The notes: generated from the sequence alone by a model not told the origin. Numbered from the stretch's first letter, positions 46,101-55,837 are shown. The stretch: 64,000 nucleotides of DNA from Gammaproteobacteria bacterium (GCA_024277815.1 JAJRUM010000003.1:124001-188000), one strand, 5' to 3'. Made by a program: numbers and translations.

Positions 46101-46985
46101 TCAGTTATCCAAAGCCAGCCCAAGGTCTTTCAGGCCAAGCGAAATTTCAGCGTGGTATTTTTTATCCAGTGGCAGTAATGGTAACCGGATTCCACTTCCC
46201 ATGAGCGCCATTTTGTACAGTGCCCACTTTACTGGAATGGGATTGGTTTCAAGCGCCAACAGTGCATATAAATGGCGCAGTTTGTCATCAATTTCAACCG
46301 CCGTCTGCCAATTCCCACTACCGGCCTGTGCGCACATTTCTGCAAATACTCCAGGCACTACATTGGCCGCCACCGAAACTATGCCTTTTGCGCCCGCCCG
46401 CATAGCTTCAAGACCACTCGGGTCATCACCACTCAATACAAGCATCGACTCACCACACAATTCGGTCAGTAAGCGAATCCTGGCAGTGTCAGGAACGGCC
46501 TCTTTGATCGCAACGATCTCATCCCGCTGCGCAAGTTCAGCAACCGTTTCCGGCAACATATCAACCGCTGTGCGCGATGGTACGTTATACAGCACGATTG
46601 GCAACTCCGTTGTATCCGCCAACGCATTGTAATGCGCCACCAACCCGGATGGCATCGGCCTGTTGTAATAGGGCGTGACGACCAGCACCCCGTCCGCGCC
46701 CGCTGCTGCCGCCAGCTGCGATTGCGCTATCGCGACGCGGGTATCAGCACTGCCCGTACCAGCCAACACCGGAATACTGGAAGAAACTTGCGCAACAACA
46801 TGTTTTAAAAGATTTTTATACTCATCATGGCTGATCGTTGCTGACTCACCTGTGGTCCCCGCAACCACGATACCATTGGTCCCGGCTTCAAGGTGAAAAT
46901 CAACCAGTCTTCGCAAGGCAGTGTAATCAACACCACCATGTTCATCCATGGGTGTTACCAACGCAACAATGCTGCCGTAGAACAT
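46101..46985 (-). CDS. dapA: 4-hydroxy-tetrahydrodipicolinate synthase
   Basis: 294 residues (E. coli 292). It condenses pyruvate and aspartate semialdehyde in lysine and diaminopimelate synthesis. Signatures: GIVVAGTTGESATISHDEY near the N-terminus, VTPYYNRPMPSGL with the catalytic Tyr, and VAIKEAVPD with the Schiff-base lysine (about residue 161). Divergent from bcp; followed by the bamC-like gene. Confidence 0.97.
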   Translation of the reverse strand: MFYGSIVALVTPMDEHGGVDYTALRRLVDFHLEAGTNGIVVAGTTGESATISHDEYKNLLKHVVAQVSSSIPVLAGTGSADTRVAIAQSQLAAAAGADGVLVVTPYYNRPMPSGLVAHYNALADTTELPIVLYNVPSRTAVDMLPETVAELAQRDEIVAIKEAVPDTARIRLLTELCGESMLVLSGDDPSGLEAMRAGAKGIVSVAANVVPGVFAEMCAQAGSGNWQTAVEIDDKLRHLYALLALETNPIPVKWALYKMALMGSGIRLPLLPLDKKYHAEISLGLKDLGLALDN

Positions 46986-47126
46986 AATTCACCAAAGCAA
47001 TTAAAGCGTGGCGCAATAGTACTTGCGGACCTGTTGGCTGACAAGTATCCTGCCATTATTAGGTCCATCAGCGGACCAGAAACAGATCAGCGTTTGTGGT
47101 CACTTTACCGGGCAATAGGAGTGCTT

Positions 47127-47591
47127 ATGGTCAGCGTAGGAAAGCGCGTAACGAATTTCTCACTTCCCGCCACCGGCGAACAAAATCTGTCATTGACTGG
47201 CTTCAAGGGCCGCAGCCTCATCATCTATTTCTACCCAAAAGACAATACCTCCGGTTGTATCCGTGAAGGCCAGGATTTCCGTGATCTGTACTCGCAGTTT
47301 ACCAATGCAGGCGCAGAAATACTTGGCGTCTCACGGGACTCGGTTAAAACTCACGAAAACTCCAGAAATAAGCACAGTTTCCCATTCCACCTCTTGTCAG
47401 ACAGCGAGGAGGCTTTGTGCAATCAGTTTGGCGTTATCCACGAAAAAAACATGTACGGCCGGAAGTACATGGGAATTGTGCGTAGCACTTTTCTCATCGA
47501 TGCCGATGGCATACTGCGCGAAGAATGGCGCAAGGTACGTGTTCCCGGACACGCTGAGACTGTGCTGGAGGCAGTCAGAGCGCTCACCTGA
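47127..47591 (+). CDS. bcp: Peroxiredoxin Bcp/PrxQ
   Basis: 154 residues (E. coli Bcp 156) from ATG 47127, which has AGGAG upstream; the open frame extends 230 bp further but over the dapA start and is not family-like. It reduces peroxides in the cytoplasm. The peroxidatic Cys is in FYPKDNTSGCIREGQDF; the usual Pro of TPGC is Ser, and the resolving Cys five residues on is absent, as in the 1-Cys-like PrxQ group. The dapA/bcp arrangement is common in gammaproteobacteria. Confidence 0.93.
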   Translation: MVSVGKRVTNFSLPATGEQNLSLTGFKGRSLIIYFYPKDNTSGCIREGQDFRDLYSQFTNAGAEILGVSRDSVKTHENSRNKHSFPFHLLSDSEEALCNQFGVIHEKNMYGRKYMGIVRSTFLIDADGILREEWRKVRVPGHAETVLEAVRALT

Positions 47592-47646
47592 CACCTGTGT
47601 CAGCAACAACCAGCCGAACAATATCACAACAGGAAAACCAACCCAG

Positions 47647-49062
47647 ATGGGAAAGAAAAAGTGTCTGTACGTCCTTGATACCAATGTCCTGATGCACGAT
47701 CCAACGTCAATGTTCCGGTTTGAAGAGCACGATGTTTTCCTGCCGATGATTGTGCTCGAAGAACTCGACGCAGCCAAAAAAGGCCTGACAGAAGTTGCCC
47801 GAAACGTTCGCCAGGTCAGCCGCTTCATCGGCGACATGATGAGCACGCAAGGCGCAACCCGCCTTGAGGATGGATTAGAACTACTTATTCCGCACGGCCT
47901 GGAACTGCCCTCTTCCAGCCACGGAAAACTATATTTCCAGACTGTTACAACTGAAACTCACCCAAGCCTGCTGCACGAAGGTTCTATCGCCGACAATGAA
48001 ATTCTCAGCACAGCACTTGCCTTACGCGAACGCGAATCGGACCGGGAAATTGTATTGGTATCCAAGGATATCAACCTGCGAATCAAGGCTGCAATACTTG
48101 ACCTGCCTGCAGAAGACTACCGCAATGACAAGGCACTTGATGATGTTGATTTGCTCTACAAAGGCATGGTCGTTGAGGACGAAACTTTTTGGGAGCGTTA
48201 CCCTGAAGTAGACTCCTGGAGTGAGAATGGTTCAACCTACTACCGTGTCAGGCGCGTAGCTGATGATGACTGGTATCCAAATCAGTGCATTGTCATTGGT
48301 AACTCCGGCAGCGATGACAAAGGTGATGGCATTGAGGCCATCGTTATTGAAGTCAGTCCGGATTTCGCAGTACTCAAACTGGTGACTGATTATCTTTCCG
48401 GCAAGAATATGATCTGGGGTATTAAGGCACGAAACCGGGAACAGAATTTCGCCATGAACCTGCTGATGGACCCTGAAATCGATTTCGTCACCCTACTCGG
48501 CCAGGCCGGAACTGGAAAAACCCTTCTGACTCTGGCTGCAGGCCTGGCCCTGACCATGGATGAAAAACTGTACACCGAAATCATCGTGACACGAGCTACC
48601 GTGTCGATTGGTGAAGATATTGGTTTTCTGCCTGGCACTGAAGAAGAAAAAATGACGCCATGGATGGGGGCGCTGACAGATAATATTGAGGTCCTCACGC
48701 AACCTGAGGAGGGTGGCGAGTGGGGCCGTGCCGCCACCAATGACCTGCTCTCACACCGCATCAAGGTCCGCTCAATGAGCTTTATGCGTGGACGCACCTT
48801 CCTCAATCGGTTCGTCATCATTGACGAGGCCCAAAACATTACGCCCAAGCAGATGAAAGCCCTGCTGACCCGTGCGGGACCCGGAACCAAGATGATTTGC
48901 ATGGGCAACGTGGCACAGATCGATACGCCTTACCTGACTGAAACCACCTCTGGATTGACGTTTGCGGTTGACCGTTTCAAACAGTGGGAACACTCAGCGC
49001 ACATCACACTGCAGCGCGGTGAGCGCTCACGGTTGGCAGACTACGCGTCCGAAGCTTTGTGA
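47647..49062 (+). CDS. PIN domain-PhoH family ATPase (PhoH2/YlaK type)
   Basis: 471 residues from ATG 47647 with AGGAAA upstream. The N-terminal PIN nuclease domain (VLDTNVLMHDPTSM, LEELDAAKKGLTEVARN, DNEILSTAL, VSKDINLR) supplies acidic residues; the C-terminal PhoH ATPase (about 240-471) has Walker A GQAGTGKTLLTLAAG and FVIIDEAQNITPKQMK. Such PhoH2 fusions are RNA helicase/ribonucleases. It is 55 bp after bcp and may be cotranscribed. Confidence 0.93.
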   Translation: MGKKKCLYVLDTNVLMHDPTSMFRFEEHDVFLPMIVLEELDAAKKGLTEVARNVRQVSRFIGDMMSTQGATRLEDGLELLIPHGLELPSSSHGKLYFQTVTTETHPSLLHEGSIADNEILSTALALRERESDREIVLVSKDINLRIKAAILDLPAEDYRNDKALDDVDLLYKGMVVEDETFWERYPEVDSWSENGSTYYRVRRVADDDWYPNQCIVIGNSGSDDKGDGIEAIVIEVSPDFAVLKLVTDYLSGKNMIWGIKARNREQNFAMNLLMDPEIDFVTLLGQAGTGKTLLTLAAGLALTMDEKLYTEIIVTRATVSIGEDIGFLPGTEEEKMTPWMGALTDNIEVLTQPEEGGEWGRAATNDLLSHRIKVRSMSFMRGRTFLNRFVIIDEAQNITPKQMKALLTRAGPGTKMICMGNVAQIDTPYLTETTSGLTFAVDRFKQWEHSAHITLQRGERSRLADYASEAL

Positions 49063-49125
49063 GAAACAGTGGCTCATGATGGTATGCAGGCTCCAGGCCT
49101 GAAAATACATCGTGAGCTTGCAAAC

Positions 49126-50205
49126 TTAAACTGAAGACTCCGCTTTGCGGGGCTCTTCCTGCATGATGCGCGGCCAGGCTTTCAGCACCGCCTGTACCAG
49201 CGTTGCCAATGGAATGGCAAAGAAAATTCCCCAGAACCCCCACAAGCCGCCGAAGACCAGAATGGCCACGATGATCGCAACCGGATGTAAATTCAAAGCT
49301 TCAGAGAAAAGCAGCGGCACCAGCACATTCCCGTCCAATGCCTGAATGATCGCGTAGGCAATGATGACTTGCCCGAAGTTCCAACCCCAACCCCACTGGA
49401 AAAATGCAACGAAGGCAATAGGGATCGTGACGACAGCTGCACCGATATAAGGAATCAGAACAGAAAAACCCACCATGGTCGCCAATAACGCTGCATACTG
49501 CAGCCCCAGTGCGATAAAGGTAACGTAGGTTACAGCACCAACAATAACAATCTCACCCGCTTTGCCACGCACATAGTTGGCGATTTGCGCTTCAACATCT
49601 GCCCACACCGAAGACACCAGGTGGCGCTCGGATGGTAAAAAGGCACTAAACCAGTCAATCAACTGACGCTTGTCTTTGAGAAAGAAAAAAACCAGAACAG
49701 GTATCAATACCAACAGAACCAGCAGCCCCACAACATTGGCAACCGAGCCAAGCGACCAGGTTAGCAGTTGTTGGCCGGCAGTAGCCGCTTCGGTCGCCAC
49801 ACTTTCGATCAACTGCTGGATCTGTTTCTCCGTCACAATCTGCGGATAACGCTCCGGTAGTTGCAACAGCAAAACCTGGCCCTGGTTAATATAGTTGGGT
49901 AGCTGTTGCACCAATTGCGACAGCTGCCGGGTCAGCATGGGAACCAGACCAAACAGCAGGAAAAACCCGCTCGCCAGGAACAACAGAAAAACCAGCAAGA
50001 CAGACATAAGCCTCGGCAGTCCTGCCCGTTGTAGTTGCGTGACTACAGCTTCAAGTAAATAGGCAATTACGATACTCGCAAATACCGGCGTGAGCATGCG
50101 GCCGAGGCCAAGCACAACAGCGAAGCCCAAGACCAGCACAATACCCAGGATAACAACCTGGGGATCCGCAAACGTACGCCTGAACCACGAGGTCAGGAGG
50201 TTCAT
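49126..50205 (-). CDS. perM: AI-2E/PerM family membrane transporter
   Basis: 359 residues (E. coli PerM 353). About seven to eight hydrophobic segments are visible, including VVILGIVLVLGFAVVLGLG, LMSVLLVFLLFLASGFFLLFG and the C-terminal LHPVAIIVAILVFGGLWGFWGIF, the family signature. The substrate in this subfamily is not known; the AI-2 exporter name should not be taken as a function here. The fourth gene along, bepA, is also its neighbour in E. coli. Confidence 0.9.
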   Translation of the reverse strand: MNLLTSWFRRTFADPQVVILGIVLVLGFAVVLGLGRMLTPVFASIVIAYLLEAVVTQLQRAGLPRLMSVLLVFLLFLASGFFLLFGLVPMLTRQLSQLVQQLPNYINQGQVLLLQLPERYPQIVTEKQIQQLIESVATEAATAGQQLLTWSLGSVANVVGLLVLLVLIPVLVFFFLKDKRQLIDWFSAFLPSERHLVSSVWADVEAQIANYVRGKAGEIVIVGAVTYVTFIALGLQYAALLATMVGFSVLIPYIGAAVVTIPIAFVAFFQWGWGWNFGQVIIAYAIIQALDGNVLVPLLFSEALNLHPVAIIVAILVFGGLWGFWGIFFAIPLATLVQAVLKAWPRIMQEEPRKAESSV

Positions 50206-50307
50206 GTTTGTATACCCTGGAAGGCACGGAGTCGCACACCGTGGTGCAAAATCTGCATAGCATTAATCTCGAGAAAACTTAGAGCCTGGCTAGCAGCAGA
50301 ATATGGC

Positions 50308-51495
50308 CTAAAAATCCCAGATCCAAAGGGCTTCAAGTTCAAGATTCTGATCGAGCTGATCGGTGGTAACGCCCAATACATTGCCACCAAATGCATACTC
50401 GGAAGGTGCATATGCGGCATTAACATTGAAACGACTGGTCATACTCATCTGCCGGCTGAAACCAATGGTCATGGCATTATTAGCGAGGTCTGCGTCAATG
50501 GCCTGACTCAGCATCCTGGAGTTGGGCGACGGCTGTGTGCGTGAACTGAAGTCCACATACCAGGAAGTGCCCTTGTTGTCCGCCCAGTTCCAGCCAACAG
50601 AATACACTGTCAGGTCGTCCCAGGCAAAAGAAGGACTGGTGCTGTCCCCCAGTAATGACAGAAAGCGACTGGGCAGATTGCGACTGGCAAATGCGCCAAT
50701 CTCACTATACAGAACCCGTTCAACAGAAATATTCAGCCAGGATCTTTCACCCGCTTTGAATGCCAGGCCAAGCCTTGCACGCGCGGGAATGTCGAAATCT
50801 GCCGGCTGCGAATAGACCCCACGGTAATTGGCGAAATCATCCATGTTAATCCGCGACTGGTAACCAGCATCAAAAGCGATGTGCTCAGTCAACTCACTAC
50901 GCACCGCCAGTTGTACGCCTGCACCAAAACCAGTCTCTGCATAGGGTTCGTAAAGTGTCGGTCGGAGCGCTGCAGGTACATCCCGGTTATATGAACGCAG
51001 GCCAAGCTGAGAAACACCAAAGCTCTGGGTTGCGAATACAGCTGAAACACCAATCACCTGGTTGTCGGTCACGTGATGTACCAGGCTTGATGAAATCAAC
51101 TTGCGCTCCAGCCCGGGGATACCTGAGATCAGGCCATCGTTGAAGGAACTCATACCCAAGTCATTGGTATGTTGCCAATCAACATCAAATTTAAGGAACG
51201 TCTGAGGCGCACCCAGCAACTCTGCAGCAAATACCGGCAGGATGGTGACTGCCTGTTGATTGATCCATGAAACGTGCAAAGGCGCAGCAGCAGGGTCCAA
51301 AAGGTAGTCTGGTGTCAATTGCTGGGCCAGGTAATCCTGCCAGGGACCGAGCTCAAAACCCAGTACATAAAAGGGTGTCAAGCCGGTGCCACCAGCACTG
51401 AAACCGGCCATGGGCAGCCCTGAAGCACGCGCAGCAGAAAGCGCCGAGGATAAGCCCGCCACCAGCAGCAATATTGTCAAAAACCGATATTTCAT
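50308..51495 (-). CDS. Divergent FadL-like outer membrane protein
   Basis: 395 residues. A signal peptide (1-24, ending SAARA) precedes a barrel. Two segments resemble the FadL-type protein at 42051-43475: GYQSRINMDDFANYRGVYSQ-PADFDIP (against YQTRIYMSEFDNYADLF and GDFDIPPDLKVG) and FAWDDLTVYSVGWNW (against FGWDDMTVYKIGAQW). The N-terminal hatch NPAAL motif is not evident, so it is shorter and may not transport fatty acids. It ends LEALWIWDF, a typical barrel end. Function unknown. Confidence 0.78.
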   Translation of the reverse strand: MKYRFLTILLLVAGLSSALSAARASGLPMAGFSAGGTGLTPFYVLGFELGPWQDYLAQQLTPDYLLDPAAAPLHVSWINQQAVTILPVFAAELLGAPQTFLKFDVDWQHTNDLGMSSFNDGLISGIPGLERKLISSSLVHHVTDNQVIGVSAVFATQSFGVSQLGLRSYNRDVPAALRPTLYEPYAETGFGAGVQLAVRSELTEHIAFDAGYQSRINMDDFANYRGVYSQPADFDIPARARLGLAFKAGERSWLNISVERVLYSEIGAFASRNLPSRFLSLLGDSTSPSFAWDDLTVYSVGWNWADNKGTSWYVDFSSRTQPSPNSRMLSQAIDADLANNAMTIGFSRQMSMTSRFNVNAAYAPSEYAFGGNVLGVTTDQLDQNLELEALWIWDF

Positions 51496-51801
51496 CCCTG
51501 ACGTCTCAGAACCCTGTGCATACGCAATCGTTATTTATGTGGGAATATGGCAGGAAAACAACAAAATGTCAATGAAAACTACCCTTTAAGACCTACAGAG
51601 GCCACCACTTGATACGGTTTTCCATAAACAGGGTAATGTATTGTTTTTACTTTGGATAATTCAATAATTCAAAATTCTGTTCGGGTCACAAAGCAATGAT
51701 CCGAAGGTATCAGAGGCAGGCAGCGTTGTGTTAGCGCAACAGTGGCATCAAGACAGGCCTGATTCCTGGCTCGGCCGACGGAATCATCGCAATGGTCGCA
51801 C
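51496..51801. other. Intergenic stretch without recognised content
   Basis: 306 bp between the FadL-like gene and the glutaredoxin gene. It is AT-rich in the middle and presumably holds the promoter of the leftward FadL-like gene. I see no gene longer than a dozen codons with a ribosome site, no RNA and no terminator hairpin I can support. Confidence 0.5.
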
Positions 51802-52047
51802 TCACCGGAGTTTCTCCAACCCGCCTTCCATATCCAGTTCCACAAGTTCCGTGTAACCGCCAATAGCTTCGCCGTTAATCAGGATTTGTGGCACGGTTCT
51901 GCCACCGGTTAACTTTTGCATTTCCCGCTCCCTGGCAGCCTCACCGGTCAGCGGGATTTCTTCCCAGGAAATACCCCGCTTGGTCAACAGGCGTTTAGCT
52001 GCATAGCAAAACGAGCAAAATTCTTTGGTGTACATTTTTACGTGCAT
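51802..52047 (-). CDS. grxC: Glutaredoxin (GrxC type)
   Basis: 81 residues. The redox motif is CSFC in YTKEFCSFCYAAK rather than the commoner CPYC; GGRTVPQILINGEAIGGYTEL carries the glutathione-binding TVP and GG. It reduces protein and small-molecule disulfides with glutathione. It is divergent from bepA. Confidence 0.92.
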   Translation of the reverse strand: MHVKMYTKEFCSFCYAAKRLLTKRGISWEEIPLTGEAAREREMQKLTGGRTVPQILINGEAIGGYTELVELDMEGGLEKLR

Positions 52048-52149
52048 AATAGCCTTTGATTGTAAATCCGCGATAAACTAGAGGTTATAGGACGAACGAA
52101 TGAGATCCCACAGGGTCTCAGTCGTGTTGGCGTCAGTCTCAGGGAAAGT

Positions 52150-53643
52150 ATGGTTCCGGTCAAGCGAAAACAAGGTCTGCTCAAGCAAATACTGGTCACG
52201 GTCCTGATCGCCATCGTCAGCCTTTCCAGCATTGCGCAGGCAGAGCGGGTGTATCTGCCCGAACTGGGAAATTCTGCAGATACTGTGCTATCCAATGCGG
52301 AAGAACGGGAGTATGCCGCAAGCCTGATTCGCCAGATGCGGGCCTACGAACTGCTGGTCGAAGACCCATTGATCAATGAGTTTTTTTCAGACATGGGTTT
52401 CAACCTGGTTTCACGCAGTGACCAGCCTGAGGCCGCCTTCACTTTTGTGATACTTGACCAGTCCGTCATCAACGCTTTCGCCGCGCCGGGCGGCGTAGTG
52501 GCATTACATAGCGGCTTAATCCTGCTGGCAGAAACACAGGATGAAGTGGCCGGTGTTTTGTCGCACGAAATTGCCCATATCACACAATTGCACATGTATC
52601 GCGCCTTTGAAAAAGGCAAAACCATGAATGTTCTCGCCATGCTCGCCATGATGGGGCTTATCCTGGCTTCCGGCGGCAATGGACAGGCCATCACCGGTGC
52701 TGTGATGGGCGCACAGGCAGCGGTTAAACAAGCCCAGATCAATTTTACCCGGCACAATGAAATCGAAGCAGACCGGGTGGGAATCAGGACCCTGGTAGCC
52801 AGCAACTACAACCCACAGGGCATGGCAGATTTCTTTGAGAAAATGGGGCACTCCAGTCGCGTAAATGGCGAGGGGCCACCTGAATTTCTGCGTACCCACC
52901 CGGTTTCAGTGAATCGAATCGCTGAGGCAGAAAGCCGTATTCAGAGCCTTGAACCCGTGGAACCAGCAGCAGGCTGGCAATTCTACATCGTGCAAGCCAG
53001 GCTAAGAGCGCTGCTGGAGAAGGACCCTAATAAACTGATCAAGCACTTTGAAACCGAACTGGAGAAAGAGCAAACCGAAGCCCGGGAAAATGGCCTGCGC
53101 TACGGTTTGGCCATCGCTTTTCAGAAAAATGCGGAATACGACAAGGCAGAGGCCATACTCAGTGATTTGCTGGAGAAGAAACCGCTGACACTGGCATTTC
53201 AACTGCAAATGGCAAACCTGAACCTGAAAAGGGGCCGGCAGGAGCAGGCCATCCAGACTTTATCCGAGCTTTATCACAACTTCCCGGGCAATAAGGCAAT
53301 CGCGCTTGAGTACGGTAATGCGCTGCTGTCGGAAAATGACCCGGAGCATGCTGAAACGGCCAGCAAGGTCCTGCGCCAGCAACTCTCCACCCAGAAAGAC
53401 GATCCGGCGCTGTATGCGCTGTATGCACGTGCAGCCAACCTTGCCGGCGATGAAATCCGGGCAACTGAGGCCATCGCTGAATCCTACTACCAGCGTGGCG
53501 GACTGGAAGAGGCACTCAGCCAACTGGAAAGCCTGGCCCGGCGCACAGACCTGGACTACTACCAACGGGCCAGAGTCAGTGCGCGCCTGATGGAATTGCG
53601 CATTGAAGCAGGTGAAACAGACCAGCCGAAACACGAAAGTTAG
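52150..53643 (+). CDS. bepA: BepA/YfgC-like periplasmic M48 metalloprotease with TPR repeats
   Basis: 497 residues (E. coli BepA 487). A signal peptide (about 1-30, LVTVLIAIVSLSSIAQA) is followed by the M48 peptidase with the zinc motif HEIAHITQL (HExxH) and the third ligand in HNEIEADRVG. From about residue 300 come TPR repeats (ALEYGNALLSENDPEHAE and similar). BepA assists or degrades stalled LptD and other outer-membrane proteins. Fits with lptE in the same region of the genome. Confidence 0.93.
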   Translation: MVPVKRKQGLLKQILVTVLIAIVSLSSIAQAERVYLPELGNSADTVLSNAEEREYAASLIRQMRAYELLVEDPLINEFFSDMGFNLVSRSDQPEAAFTFVILDQSVINAFAAPGGVVALHSGLILLAETQDEVAGVLSHEIAHITQLHMYRAFEKGKTMNVLAMLAMMGLILASGGNGQAITGAVMGAQAAVKQAQINFTRHNEIEADRVGIRTLVASNYNPQGMADFFEKMGHSSRVNGEGPPEFLRTHPVSVNRIAEAESRIQSLEPVEPAAGWQFYIVQARLRALLEKDPNKLIKHFETELEKEQTEARENGLRYGLAIAFQKNAEYDKAEAILSDLLEKKPLTLAFQLQMANLNLKRGRQEQAIQTLSELYHNFPGNKAIALEYGNALLSENDPEHAETASKVLRQQLSTQKDDPALYALYARAANLAGDEIRATEAIAESYYQRGGLEEALSQLESLARRTDLDYYQRARVSARLMELRIEAGETDQPKHES

Positions 53644-53667
53644 GTTTCGGCCGGCACCTGCAAAACA

Positions 53668-53700
53668 GGGTCATGATACTGTCATATATCCCCTTATAAT
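53668..53700 (+). promoter_or_regulatory. Pho box and -10 before phoB
   Basis: GGGTCATGATACTGTCAT (53668-53685) matches the 7-4-7 Pho box CTGTCAT-N4-CTGTCAT: GTCAT in the first repeat, all seven bases in the second. A perfect TATAAT follows at 53695-53700, nine bases on, the usual geometry for PhoB-activated promoters. This implies autoregulation of phoBR. Confidence 0.7.
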
Positions 53701-53730
53701 GGTCAGGGCAGCTAACATCAGGAAAGGCGT

Positions 53731-54441
53731 GTGACGACGAACCCAATCAACGTACTGGTTGTTGATGACGAAAAAGCGATTCGTGAAATGATCATTACCG
53801 CACTGACACGGGCGGGTATGGCAGCGCGTGGCGCCAAAAACGGCACCACCGCCTGGCTTAAAATAAACGACCACAAGCCGGATATCCTGCTGCTCGACTG
53901 GATGATGCCCGGCATCAGCGGGCCCGAACTGACGCGTCGCGTACGCAAAACGCCACTGACGGCTGATATTCCTGTCATCATGTTGACTGCAAAGGTTTCC
54001 GAAGATGACAAGGTTGCGGGACTGAATGCAGGTGCAGACGACTATATCGTCAAACCATTTTCACCACGGGAACTTGTCGCGCGCATCAATGCGATTCTTC
54101 GCCGGTCTGCGCCAGGCGACCAAGAGGGGAAAATCAGAAGCGGCAACATCACTATGGATACTGCATCCCGCCAGGTGCTGTTCAATGAAACACCCGTTCA
54201 TATCGGCCCCACCGAGTATCGTTTGCTGGAGTTTTTCATGACCCATGCGAAGCGTGCGCACAGCCGCTCTCAATTGCTGGATCAAGTCTGGGGAACCAAC
54301 GCTTTTCTGGAAGAACGCACCGTAGATGTACATATCAGACGTCTACGGAAAATTCTCGCCGAAGCGGACCTGGACCACTACATCCAGACGGTCCGCAGCC
54401 ATGGGTACCGTTTCGTAGCAGAAGACGCCAGGGATCACTAG
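53731..54441 (+). CDS. phoB: Phosphate regulon response regulator PhoB
   Basis: 236 residues (E. coli 229) from GTG 53731 with AGGAAAGG upstream. Receiver domain (1-120): VLVVDDEKAIREM, phosphoacceptor Asp in LLLDWMMPG, Lys in DYIVKPFSPREL. C-terminal OmpR-type winged helix: IGPTEYRLLEFFMTHAKRAHSRSQLLDQVWG and RTVDVHIRRLRKIL. It binds Pho boxes when phosphate is scarce. phoR starts 6 bp after. Confidence 0.95.
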   Translation: MTTNPINVLVVDDEKAIREMIITALTRAGMAARGAKNGTTAWLKINDHKPDILLLDWMMPGISGPELTRRVRKTPLTADIPVIMLTAKVSEDDKVAGLNAGADDYIVKPFSPRELVARINAILRRSAPGDQEGKIRSGNITMDTASRQVLFNETPVHIGPTEYRLLEFFMTHAKRAHSRSQLLDQVWGTNAFLEERTVDVHIRRLRKILAEADLDHYIQTVRSHGYRFVAEDARDH

Positions 54442-54447
54442 GCACTG

Positions 54448-55734
54448 ATGATCACACCCAACTGGACCCACCATGCAATGCGCTTAAGCGCCGGCACCCT
54501 GTTTGCTGTTCTGCTTGGCTGGTGGGTTGGAAAGCCAGTCCTGTTACCTGCCATATTTCTGCTGGCTTATCTGGCCTGGCAGTTCTACAACAGCATACGC
54601 CTGTATCGCTGGTTACAGTCCCCGGATACTGCACCTCCGGAGAGCATGGGCATGTGGTCTGAGATCTTTGATGGTATCGCTGCGCTGCAAAAGCAGAACA
54701 TCAAGCGCAACCTTCAATACCAATCAGTTATCGATGATTTTGAGGGTATGGCTGATGCCTTTCCAGACGCAACTCTGGTGATTGACAGCCACGACACGAT
54801 TCGCTGGTTCAACGACTCGGCCGTTCAGTTACTGGGGCTCAAGGTTCCCGCAGACCAGGGCCAGGCGGTTACCAACCTGTTGCGGGAACCCGCCTTTGCA
54901 GAATGGCTGGCCCTGCAAGGCAGAATACATACCAAGCTGGAAGTACCCTGCCCCGCCGATGACAATATTACGCTGCAAATCAGCGCTGTGCGCTTTCGTA
55001 AAAACCAGCGCCTGTTGATTCTGAGGGATATTACCGATGTGCAGAACCTGGAACGCATGCGCCGCGACCTGGTCGCCAACGTATCACACGAGCTACGCAC
55101 ACCGCTGACCGTCCTGCTGGGTTACCTGGAAATGCTAAAGGCGCAACCCGATAAGCCGGACCCCAAGGCCATCAAGCGCATGCTCAAGCAAGCCCGCCAG
55201 ATGCATGCCTTACTGGAAGACCTGCTGGAATTATCCAGACTGCAGGAATCCGATAGCAGGGACGGTACCGGTGAGGTCGATGTTTATATGCTATTGGCAC
55301 AACTGGAAGAGCAGGCCAATGACATTGACCAGGGCACACATGACCTTCGTTTCGATATACAGACGGGGCTGAACCTGCGCGGAGTGAAAGCTGATCTCAG
55401 CAGTGCATTCCAGAACCTGATCACCAACGCCATTCGCTATACGCCGGCACAGGGCAGCATCAGGGTCGGTTGGCAGGAAAGCAATGCTGGCCTGATATTC
55501 AGCGTCAAAGACAGTGGGGTCGGCATCCCTCACCGCGACATCCCGCGCATTACTGAACGCTTTTACCGCGTTGGCAGTGACCGCAATCGACGGACCGGCG
55601 GTACCGGCCTGGGACTGGCTATTGTCAAACATGTGCTGCACAGCCATGACGCAAAACTGGAGATTTCCAGTGTTCTTGGAGAAGGTAGCGAGTTCCGCTG
55701 CATCTTTCCCCTTGAGCGCAGAGCCAATGCCTGA
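54448..55734 (+). CDS. phoR: Phosphate regulon sensor kinase PhoR
   Basis: 428 residues (E. coli 431). Two close N-terminal membrane segments (about 13-47) with almost no periplasmic loop, as usual for PhoR, then a PAS domain (about 95-190, ATLVIDSHDTIRWFNDSA). The H box is VSHELRTPLTVLLGYL; N, G1 and G2 boxes are NLITNAIRYTP, VKDSGVGIP and GTGLGLAIVKHVL. It phosphorylates PhoB. Confidence 0.95.
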   Translation: MITPNWTHHAMRLSAGTLFAVLLGWWVGKPVLLPAIFLLAYLAWQFYNSIRLYRWLQSPDTAPPESMGMWSEIFDGIAALQKQNIKRNLQYQSVIDDFEGMADAFPDATLVIDSHDTIRWFNDSAVQLLGLKVPADQGQAVTNLLREPAFAEWLALQGRIHTKLEVPCPADDNITLQISAVRFRKNQRLLILRDITDVQNLERMRRDLVANVSHELRTPLTVLLGYLEMLKAQPDKPDPKAIKRMLKQARQMHALLEDLLELSRLQESDSRDGTGEVDVYMLLAQLEEQANDIDQGTHDLRFDIQTGLNLRGVKADLSSAFQNLITNAIRYTPAQGSIRVGWQESNAGLIFSVKDSGVGIPHRDIPRITERFYRVGSDRNRRTGGTGLGLAIVKHVLHSHDAKLEISSVLGEGSEFRCIFPLERRANA

Positions 55735-55819
55735 ATACTGGCCCACCCCGGCTTGACCTGACCCGGCCCTGCGGCAGGCACCAACCACCCAACCACCACC
55801 CTCGTTAAATTCTCTTCTG

Positions 55820-55837
55820 CTGTCACGGAACTGTCAC
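55820..55837 (+). promoter_or_regulatory. Perfect Pho box before the pstS-like gene
   Basis: CTGTCACGGAACTGTCAC: two identical CTGTCAC repeats with an 11-bp period, matching CTGTCAY-N4-CTGTCAY in every conserved position. A -10-like TACCAT lies at 55848-55853. This predicts strong PhoB activation. Confidence 0.85.

Noticed and set aside
46893-47126. Longer start for bcp
   Set aside because: It overlaps the dapA start and is not peroxiredoxin-like; ATG 47127 has a good AGGAG site.
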